From assembly GCA_034189195.1 (NCBI GenBank), contig JAXHVI010000035.1, positions 1 to 28,685 of the forward strand: a stretch of DNA of 28,685 nucleotides, in the 5' to 3' direction. The stretch comes from Desulfosudis sp034189195 (GTDB taxonomy: Bacteria; Desulfobacterota; Desulfobacteria; Desulfobacterales; Desulfosudaceae). Positions 7,159 through 13,220 of this stretch are shown piece by piece. Positions within the stretch are counted from its first letter, which is position 1. Every line of letters begins with the position of its first letter. The translations under genes and the position numbers were made by a program. Below the pieces are notes generated by a model. The model saw nothing but the letters and a program-made list of their open reading frames with translations, did no database searches and was not told where the DNA came from.

Positions 7159-8460
7159 ATGCCTGAAACCATCGCCCTGGGGATTGAGAGACGACGTTTT
7201 CCCCGTCTTCGGGTAAGAGACGGGGCTGTCAGCTTTCTTGAGGGTGAAAACATGCGCACCGGCCGGCTTCTGGACATCGGCCTGGGCGGCGTGGGGTTCA
7301 AGTATGCCGGCGCCGGCAACGGGGCCTATACCGGCCGGATCGGCGAAACCCATGTGTTTGTCAACTCGGACCGCTTTCTGCTGCCCGGGGTGGCCGGGCA
7401 GGTGGTGTCGGATCATGCCATCGGGGCCAGGACCTTTATGGCTTCGGGTGCCATGGGCCGCTGCGGCATCTACTTTCAGGCGTTGCCCCACAGCAAGACC
7501 GAATACCTGGATCAGTACCTGGGCATGCAGAGCCGTCAGCGGCGCACTGCCAACATGCTGGAAAAAGAACTCGACATCCGTGAAGAGCGGTACCGCTCCA
7601 TTGTGGAGGGCATTGCCGAGGGCTATGTGGAGACCGACCCCCTGGGCCACATGGTTTTTTTTAACCGGGCCATGACCGTTCTGACCGGTTTTTCCCGGCA
7701 GGAGTTGACCGGCCGCAATATCCGGCGGCTGATGACCCGGGAGACCCGAAGCCGGGTGTTTCAGCTCTATAGAAAAGCCGAACAGCGAAGCACCCCGATT
7801 CCCATGGTGGACTGGGAAATCATCGGCAAGAACGGCGAAATCAGAACGGTTGAGGCCGCCACCACCTTTATTCGGGCCGCTGACAAGAAAATTACCGGCT
7901 TTCGCGTGGTGCTGCGCGACATCGGGGCACGGCGGGAAAGAGAAAAAGCCCTGTTTTACCGGGCCTCCCATGATTCGCTGACCGGCCTTTACAACCGGGA
8001 CGCCTTTGGGGTGTGCCTGGCCGACATGATCGGCCGGTCCCGGCGCACAGGCCACCGGATGGGCCTTCTTTTTCTGGATCTCGACCGTTTCAAGGAGGCC
8101 AACGACCGGTTCGGCCATGATGTCGGCGACGCACTGATCAGGGAAGTGGCCCAACGGCTAACCGTCTCGCTGCGCGAAAGCGATGTGGTAAGCCGGTACG
8201 GCGGTGACGAGTTTGTCGTGATCCTCAACGGGGAGTATCTTGACCCTGAAACCGTGGCGGATAAGCTGCTGGACCGGATTTCCGCACCCTACCACATCAA
8301 CGGCCATACCATCGATTTTCTGTCGGCCAGCATCGGCATCAGCCTTTTCCCGGAAGACGGCACCGACCCCGACACGCTTGTCCGCCAGGCCGACCAGGCC
8401 ATGTACCAGGCCAAACAGACCCGCAACCAGTATGCCCGGTACCAAGCCCTGGTGGTGTAA
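7159..8460 (+). CDS. PilZ-PAS-GGDEF diguanylate cyclase
   Basis: A 433-residue cytoplasmic signalling protein with no membrane segment. Residues about 9-115 look like a PilZ domain: ERRRFPRLRV supplies the arginine cluster and LLDIGLGGVGF the second motif, with Gly where the consensus D/NxSxxG has Ser. A PAS domain spans about 140-250. The GGDEF domain (about 265-433) has an intact catalytic GGDEF at 348-352. It also has an intact inhibitory I-site RESD at 339-342, exactly five residues before GGDEF. It should therefore make cyclic di-GMP from two GTP and be product-inhibited, with PilZ perhaps providing a second c-di-GMP input. GGAGGG (7149-7154) fixes the ATG at 7159. It is monocistronic, with a terminator-like hairpin downstream. 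The PAS ligand is unknown. Confidence 0.9.
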   Translation: MPETIALGIERRRFPRLRVRDGAVSFLEGENMRTGRLLDIGLGGVGFKYAGAGNGAYTGRIGETHVFVNSDRFLLPGVAGQVVSDHAIGARTFMASGAMGRCGIYFQALPHSKTEYLDQYLGMQSRQRRTANMLEKELDIREERYRSIVEGIAEGYVETDPLGHMVFFNRAMTVLTGFSRQELTGRNIRRLMTRETRSRVFQLYRKAEQRSTPIPMVDWEIIGKNGEIRTVEAATTFIRAADKKITGFRVVLRDIGARREREKALFYRASHDSLTGLYNRDAFGVCLADMIGRSRRTGHRMGLLFLDLDRFKEANDRFGHDVGDALIREVAQRLTVSLRESDVVSRYGGDEFVVILNGEYLDPETVADKLLDRISAPYHINGHTIDFLSASIGISLFPEDGTDPDTLVRQADQAMYQAKQTRNQYARYQALVV

Positions 8461-8509
8461 TCGACGGCGCCCCTCTCTTACTCTTGATCGTACTCGTGAT
8501 CCCCTGCCG

Positions 8510-8550
8510 TTTTACCGGTATCGAAATCGGTATCGGTATCGAAATTCAAT
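8510..8550. repeat. Short imperfect tandem of ATCGGT/ATCGAAA units
   Basis: Between 8510 and 8550 the sequence runs through alternating GGTATCG and AAATCGG/GAAATT units, giving a small low-complexity tandem array in the spacer after the diguanylate cyclase. It could be slippage-prone or part of a larger repeat family. No function is visible. Confidence 0.4.
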
Positions 8551-8570
8551 TTTTTAGAAATTCCTTCGGC

Positions 8571-8593
8571 CAAAATTCATTACCTGAATTTTG
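8571..8593. repeat. AT-rich perfect inverted repeat
   Basis: CAAAATTCA (8571-8579) and TGAATTTTG (8585-8593) form a perfect 9-bp stem with a TTACC loop. It lies just before a GC-rich terminator-like hairpin. It may strengthen termination or be a binding site; there is nothing else to decide this. Confidence 0.45.
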
Positions 8594-8598
8594 TGCTG

Positions 8599-8634
8599 CC
8601 GGCGGCGTGAAAATGTACCAAAGCCGCCGGTTTT
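8599..8634 (+). terminator. Probable Rho-independent terminator of the diguanylate cyclase
   Basis: The stem CCGGCGGC (8599-8606) pairs with GCCGCCGG (8623-8630) over a 16-nt loop and is followed by TTTT. The T-tract is short and the loop long, so efficiency is uncertain. The region from here to 8759 shows no gene. Confidence 0.5.
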
Positions 8635-8759
8635 AAAATGCATTTGTTTTAGACTGATCTTTAACGGTTCAATTTTTATTCTTATTCAAAAGCAATAGGT
8701 TATAAGGCACAAAAATGTCTTTGGCACTACCCCCATGCCAACTTTACAAAAATTTGCAA

Positions 8760-9265
8760 CTAAATTTCGCGGATGGCCGGCGGTATCGCCATACCGATCG
8801 CCTGGAACACTTTACCGCATACGCCTTCGGTTCTGCTGCGGATCGCCGGCTGTGTGCCGTTTTCCTCCAAAACGAGCTTCCTGTTTAACCTTGTCCAAAT
8901 CAATAGAGGCGCTGTTCTTTTCGATCTTGAGGTATCTTCGGTAACCCTTATTCCCCACCATCGCTTTGGGTCCCTGGGGGATTTTTTCTTTCAGCGCCTG
9001 GAGGATCGTCTCCCGGGTCCGCCGGTCCTTTTCGGTCTGTCGTTCATTAACACACACGATATATCGCCGGCCCATGTGACGCACTTCTTTTACCTTCAGG
9101 GGCGAAGGATCTTTAACCTTTCCCCCGACAGGGTGTACCTCCTGGTAACGACCGCCGCAGGAAAGCACGAACTCTTGCACTTCTTTGTCTTTTCGCAACC
9201 GGGTTCCCAGGATATAGGAGACATTGTTATCCTCCAGATGCTGAAGGTTCCCTTTGCTGCCAAGA
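8760..9265 (-). pseudogene. IS1634-like transposase remnant
   Basis: On the minus strand the frame reads LEDNNVSYILGTRLRKDKEV, then RRYIVCVNERQTEKDRRTRE and KAMVGNKGYRRYLKIE. This is the central part of IS1634-type (IS4-superfamily) DDE transposases. After DKVKQEARF the homology breaks off. Close by, the usual C-terminal tail reappears as QAIGMAIPPAIREI with a stop at 8760-8762. The N-terminal half and the segment around the final catalytic Glu are therefore missing. It is a dead fragment. The sequence beyond its stop (8700-8759, containing GGCACTACCCCC on the plus strand) may be the old element end. Confidence 0.75.
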
Positions 9266-9344
9266 AAAAACAATTACTTAGCAGGAAAAATGGGCTAAAA
9301 TTGCTGCTCAACTGTAAAAGAAAAGTTATGTGCTTTTTAGCGTT

Positions 9345-9432
9345 GGAACTCCAGCTTAGGTGAAACGCCCGGTGCGGACCCGCATGCCGGGTGTTGTGGG
9401 GGCCGGGGGAGAAAAACCCCCGGCTACCCGAT
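9345..9432 (+). ncRNA. 3' end of a group II intron (domains V-VI), remnant
   Basis: The sequence starting TTAGGTGAAACGCCCGGTG continues through a hairpin (CCCGGTGCGG / CGCATGCCGGG) resembling catalytic domain V. A domain VI-like hairpin follows: GCCGGGGG (9402-9409), loop AGAAAAA, CCCCCGGC (9417-9424), then TACCCGAT. This order and the terminal CTACCCGAT match the 3' ends of bacterial group II introns as remembered. No reverse transcriptase/maturase or domains I-IV are present, because transposase debris lies directly upstream. It is a severed intron tail that cannot splice. A plain terminator hairpin is the main alternative for the second stem alone, but that would not explain the first. Confidence 0.65.
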
Positions 9433-9485
9433 TATAAAGCAATGGAGAGTTTTCATTTCAACAATCAAGCTTAAAAAGGGGGTTT

Positions 9486-9833
9486 ATGATGAGAAGGCAG
9501 AAACTGGCGGTTCTGGTGATGAGTGTAATCGCAATTGCAATGCTGGCCTTGTCCGGGGCGGCCCTGGCCGAAAAAGCGAACACGGGCATGCAGGGCGGAA
9601 AAGATGCAGTGGCCAAGGCGGCAGAGCAACTGGTCAATATCAACACCGCCTCTGTTGATGAATTGACAACGCTTACCGGTGTGGGCAAGGAGATCGCCCG
9701 GCGCATTGCCGAGTATCGCGAAGCCAACGGATGTTTCAAAAGCGTGGAGCAGCTGCAGAATGTCAAGGGGGGCAGCGCCAGGATATTTGAGAAGAACCGG
9801 AGCCGGATAACCGTGGGGAAGGTTGCCAAGTAG
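9486..9833 (+). CDS. Secreted ComEA-like helix-hairpin-helix protein
   Basis: A 115-residue protein with a Sec signal peptide (residues 1-28: basic start, hydrophobic core, ALSGAALA cleavage region). A mature ComEA-type helix-hairpin-helix domain begins at about 49 with the diagnostic VNINTAS and continues DELTTLTGVGKEIARRI. The second hairpin, normally GIG or GVG, is altered to KGGSARI, although FEKNRSRITV is retained. Such proteins bind DNA in the periplasm and can assist uptake, but isolated short homologues are widespread and often of unknown role. No other competence genes are nearby. The tandem ATGs at 9486 and 9489 are equally plausible starts after an AAGGGGG site. A terminator follows. 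Confidence 0.85.
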   Translation: MMRRQKLAVLVMSVIAIAMLALSGAALAEKANTGMQGGKDAVAKAAEQLVNINTASVDELTTLTGVGKEIARRIAEYREANGCFKSVEQLQNVKGGSARIFEKNRSRITVGKVAK

Positions 9834-9867
9834 CCGCAGTTTTTCTCCCTTTAAGTTTTTAACGATT

Positions 9868-9912
9868 GCAAGGCTCGAAGCGGTGTTTTACAATGCCGTT
9901 TCGAGCCTTTTG
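9868..9912 (+). terminator. Rho-independent terminator after the HhH gene
   Basis: GCAAGGCTCGAA (9868-9879) pairs with TTCGAGCCTT (9900-9909), extended inside by CGG/CCG around a loop, and is followed by TTTT. The A-tract/T-tract symmetry would also let it act from the other strand. Confidence 0.75.
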
Positions 9913-9959
9913 CATGATGGGTCGGTTTTTATTCAGTGTCGCACAAAGACAGGCAAGCT

Positions 9960-10561
9960 ATGAAAAAGCTTTATTTTTCCAAGAACGTGGTGATCGTGGT
10001 GGTGGACGCGCTGCTTTTTTGTTGCGCTCTCTACCTTGCCTACCTGCTGCGTTTCGATTTTCGTATCCCCCGTTTTTACAGGGTCCCGTTTCAGCAGGTC
10101 CTTCCCCTGGTAATCCTGCTGAAGCTGGCCTCTTTTTACTGGTTCGACCTTTACCGGGGCATGTGGCGTTATACCAGTTTTTCCGACCTTTTTAATATCG
10201 TTAAGGCCGCTTTGAGCACAAACCTGTTGATTGTGGCGGGTCTGCTGTTTATCAACCGTTTCCATGGATTCCCCCGCTCGGTTTTCCTCATCGACGCCCT
10301 GCTTACCATTCTGTTTGTCTCCGGGTTTCGCATTCTGATCCGCATTTATTTTGAGCACGCTGCAGGCGACAAGATGGGGCGGGTGGTGAAAAAGGCCTCG
10401 TGGATGGTGAATGCGTGGTGCCCACGGAACACGAAAAACTAATGGTGTTACGGGGGGGCGAGACCCAGGCCGCCGTCCTCAACGGGGCCGCAATAAAGGC
10501 CCGCCTGAAAAAAATCGTGCCCGAGTATACACCGTTTTTTAAAAATTGTACCGTCGCCTGA
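9960..10561 (+). pseudogene. Decayed CapD/WbpM-type nucleotide-sugar dehydratase (internal deletion)
   Basis: From the ATG at 9960 the frame encodes the N-terminal membrane domain of the polysaccharide-biosynthesis CapD/WbpM/FlaA1 family. It has four hydrophobic segments (about residues 9-31, 46-64, 82-100 and 105-125) and the typical YLLRFDF and DLYRGMWRYTS motifs. Near residue 140 the homology stops and the frame ends at 10442. From about 10403 another frame encodes the family's C-terminal tail (VVPTEHEKLMVLRGG, then LKKIVPEYTPF) and stops at 10559-10561. The whole SDR catalytic domain (about 400 residues, including the NAD Rossmann motif and active site) is missing. The gene has lost its enzyme activity. 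It sits directly before rfbB, consistent with the worn edge of a polysaccharide cluster. Whether the 160-residue membrane stub is still made is unknown. Confidence 0.85.
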
Positions 10562-10630
10562 TCCCGGCCAAGACACAGGCGTTGACGAGCCGCATCGGTT
10601 TCTATATGCAGAAAGGGAAGAAGACCGGCA

Positions 10631-11683
10631 ATGGCAAAAAACGATTCACAGGAAAAGACTATACTGATAACCGGCGGTGCCGGGTTTATCGGTACCAATT
10701 TTATTTATCATGTCCTGGAGGCAAGTTCCCAGTTTCGGGTTGTTAACCTGGATGCTCTTTTGTGTGGCGGCAACGCCGCCAATCTTGACCGGCTGCCGGA
10801 CCCTGCCAGGTCGCGATACCGGTTTGTGCGCGGTAAGGTTCAGGACGGTGCCCTGCTGGACCGGCTTTTTGCCGAAGAACAGTTTGCCGGTGTGTTTCAT
10901 TTCGCGGCCCAGACCCACGTGGACCGCTCCATCACCGATCCCGGGGATTTTGTTGAATCCAATGTGGTGGGAACCTTCCGCCTGCTGGATACATGTCTCA
11001 AGTACTGGCGCAGGGGTGCTCTGGATGCTGACTTTCGCATGGTTCATGTTTCCACGGACGAGGTGTATGGCAGCCTGGGCAGTGAAGGGCGCTTCTCTGA
11101 AACCAGTCCTTACGATCCCTCCAGCCCTTATTCCGCGTCAAAGGCGGGTTCGGACCATCTGGTCAAGTCCTATGTGCGGACCTATGGGCTGCCGGCCATG
11201 GTGACCAACTGTTCCAATAATTTCGGTCCTTACCAGTATCCTGAAAAACTGATCCCCCTGATGATTGCCAATATTCTTAAAGAAGAACCGCTTCCGGTCT
11301 ACGGGGATGGCAAAAATGTCCGGGACTGGCTTTACGTGCTGGACCACTGCGAGGCCCTGATGCGGGTGTTTGAAGCCGGCCGGCCGGGGGAGAGTTACAA
11401 CATCGGCGGGGGACGGGAGTATGAGAACATCGAACTGGTACACATGCTCTGCGACCTGGTGGACGCCCGGCTGAACCGGTCAAAGGCGCAAAGCAGCCGC
11501 CGCTTGATTCAGTTTGTCACCGACCGGCCGGGCCATGACCGGCGGTACGCCATTGACGCATCAAAAATCAAACGCGCCCTGGACTGGAGCCCCCGGCACG
11601 ATTTTGCCCGGGCCCTGGATCAGACCGTGACATGGTATCTGGACAACCGGCAGTGGCTGACAGGCGGCAAACAGAATCAATAA
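10631..11683 (+). CDS. rfbB: dTDP-glucose 4,6-dehydratase
   Basis: A 350-residue extended short-chain dehydrogenase, the normal RmlB length. It converts dTDP-glucose to dTDP-4-keto-6-deoxyglucose with tightly bound NAD. The NAD-binding motif is TGGAGFIG (14-21). The catalytic DE pair lies in STDEVYG (141-147) and the YxxxK pair in YSASK (Y167, K171). HFAAQTHVDRSI and NCSNNFGPYQYPEKLIPL are also typical of RmlB. It heads the run rfbB-rfbA-rfbC, with only a short gap before rfbA, and follows the broken capD-like gene. Confidence 0.96.
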   Translation: MAKNDSQEKTILITGGAGFIGTNFIYHVLEASSQFRVVNLDALLCGGNAANLDRLPDPARSRYRFVRGKVQDGALLDRLFAEEQFAGVFHFAAQTHVDRSITDPGDFVESNVVGTFRLLDTCLKYWRRGALDADFRMVHVSTDEVYGSLGSEGRFSETSPYDPSSPYSASKAGSDHLVKSYVRTYGLPAMVTNCSNNFGPYQYPEKLIPLMIANILKEEPLPVYGDGKNVRDWLYVLDHCEALMRVFEAGRPGESYNIGGGREYENIELVHMLCDLVDARLNRSKAQSSRRLIQFVTDRPGHDRRYAIDASKIKRALDWSPRHDFARALDQTVTWYLDNRQWLTGGKQNQ

Positions 11684-11706
11684 AACAGACAAACGGGAGT
11701 TGGATA

Positions 11707-12585
11707 ATGAAGGGCATTATTCTGGCGGGAGGTTCGGGGACACGGCTTCACCCGGTCACCCATGTGGTGAGCAAACAGCTGTTGCCGGTCTATGACAAAC
11801 CCATGATCTACTATCCGCTGTCGGTCCTGCTGCTGGCCGGTATACGGGACATTCTGATTATTTCGACTCCCATTGATCTGCCCGGGTTCCGGCGGCTGCT
11901 TGGGAATGGCTCCCAATGGGGGGTCTCTTTTTCCTATGCCGAACAGCCCCGGCCAGAAGGACTTGCCCAGGCCTTTGTGATCGGCAGAAATTTTATCGGT
12001 CAAGATCCGGTGTGCCTTATTCTGGGGGACAATATTTTTTACGGTTACGGTTTGACAGACAAGGTCTCCCAGGCCGTGCAACTGACAACAGGGGCCACTA
12101 TTTTCGGCTATTGGGTAAAAGATCCCCAGCGTTACGGGGTGGCGGCTTTTGACGCGGATGGCCGCGTGGTGGATATTGAGGAAAAACCGTTGCATCCAAA
12201 GTCCAACTGGGCCGTGACCGGTCTTTATTTTTATGACAACCGTGTGGTGGATATCGCCGCCGGCCTGAAACCATCGGACCGGGGTGAACTGGAAATCACC
12301 GATGTAAACAAGACCTATCTTGAGAGCGGGGACCTGTTTCTTGAGAAGCTGGGCCGGGGCGTGGCCTGGCTGGACACCGGCACACCGGAGAGCCTGCTGG
12401 AAGCGTCCAATTTTATTGAGACCATTGAAAAGCGCCAGGGCCTCAAGATCGCCTGCGTGGAGGAGGTGGCCTACCGAAAGGGCTTCATCGACGCGGCGCA
12501 CCTGGAGAAGCTGGCCGCCGCTTATGGCAAGAGCGACTACGGCGCCTACCTGCTGGATGTGCTTCGATTCAAAAGAGAGGTATAA
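11707..12585 (+). CDS. rfbA: Glucose-1-phosphate thymidylyltransferase
   Basis: The protein is 292 residues from the ATG at 11707, which has a GGGAG site upstream. A longer reading frame beginning at 11632 is discounted because it overlaps rfbB and lacks homology. RmlA joins dTTP and glucose-1-phosphate to give dTDP-glucose, the substrate of the preceding gene. Visible motifs are the nucleotide-binding GGSGTRLHPVT (8-18), SKQLLPVYDKPMIYYPLS, the LILGDN metal-binding aspartate segment, VVDIEEKP, and the C-terminal GVAWLDTGTPESLLEAS. It is close to full identity with the family pattern, with no gaps. It lies between rfbB and rfbC. Confidence 0.96.
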   Translation: MKGIILAGGSGTRLHPVTHVVSKQLLPVYDKPMIYYPLSVLLLAGIRDILIISTPIDLPGFRRLLGNGSQWGVSFSYAEQPRPEGLAQAFVIGRNFIGQDPVCLILGDNIFYGYGLTDKVSQAVQLTTGATIFGYWVKDPQRYGVAAFDADGRVVDIEEKPLHPKSNWAVTGLYFYDNRVVDIAAGLKPSDRGELEITDVNKTYLESGDLFLEKLGRGVAWLDTGTPESLLEASNFIETIEKRQGLKIACVEEVAYRKGFIDAAHLEKLAAAYGKSDYGAYLLDVLRFKREV

Positions 12586-12587
12586 CC

Positions 12588-13151
12588 ATGCGGGTCGTTG
12601 ACACGGATATTGCCGGGATACATATCATTGAACCGGATGTTTTTGAGGATGCGCGCGGGTTTTTCATGGAGATCTATCAGCGGCAGCGGTATGCGGAATA
12701 CGGAGTGGATGTGGATTTTGTTCAGGATAACCTCTCTTTCTCATCGGCAGGCACATTGCGGGGACTGCACTACCAGTATCCCTTTTCCCAGGAAAAGCTG
12801 GTCCATGTCCTGGCCGGTGAGGTGCACGATGTGGCGGTGGACGTGCGGCGCGGCTCTCCCACCTTTGGCCGGTGGGTGGGGGTGACGCTTTCATCCGCCA
12901 ACCGGCGGCAGTTGTTTATTCCAAAGGGTTTTGCCCATGGTTTTCTGGTATTAAGCGACACGGCGCTGGTGACCTATAAATGTGGCGATTATTACCATTC
13001 CGAGGCAGACCGGAATCTGCGCTGGGATGACCCGGCGCTTGCCATCGACTGGGGTATAAAATCGCCGCTGCTGTCGCCAAAGGATGCGGCGGCGCCGTGC
13101 CTGAAGGATATTTCTTCAGATTACCTGCCGGTATACGGTGAGTTTGAGTAA
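12588..13151 (+). CDS. rfbC: dTDP-4-dehydrorhamnose 3,5-epimerase
   Basis: A 187-residue cupin of the RmlC family, starting 2 nt after the rfbA stop. It epimerises C3 and C5 of dTDP-4-keto-6-deoxyglucose. The start DTDIAGIHIIEPDVFEDARGFF, the catalytic histidine in GTLRGLHYQ, DVAVDVRRGSPTFG and FIPKGFAHGFLVLS are diagnostic. The next gene is not rfbD, so the final reductase for dTDP-L-rhamnose is absent from this cluster. It must lie elsewhere, or the product is a different 6-deoxysugar. A 69-bp gap separates it from sat-cysC on the same strand. Confidence 0.95.
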   Translation: MRVVDTDIAGIHIIEPDVFEDARGFFMEIYQRQRYAEYGVDVDFVQDNLSFSSAGTLRGLHYQYPFSQEKLVHVLAGEVHDVAVDVRRGSPTFGRWVGVTLSSANRRQLFIPKGFAHGFLVLSDTALVTYKCGDYYHSEADRNLRWDDPALAIDWGIKSPLLSPKDAAAPCLKDISSDYLPVYGEFE

Positions 13152-13220
13152 ACAATCACCGGCCACAAGCCGGATGTTTACGCTTAACCGGGACCAATAA
13201 ACGATTTATCCGGAGAAAAA

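Noticed and set aside
8773..9363. Plus-strand ORF of about 196 codons (8773-9363)
   Set aside because: It is the antisense shadow of the IS1634-like transposase remnant, whose minus-strand frame shows clear family motifs.
13159..13173. CCGGC-CACAA-GCCGG hairpin between rfbC and sat-cysC as a terminator
   Set aside because: Only 5 bp of stem and no T-tract; more likely chance in GC-rich DNA.
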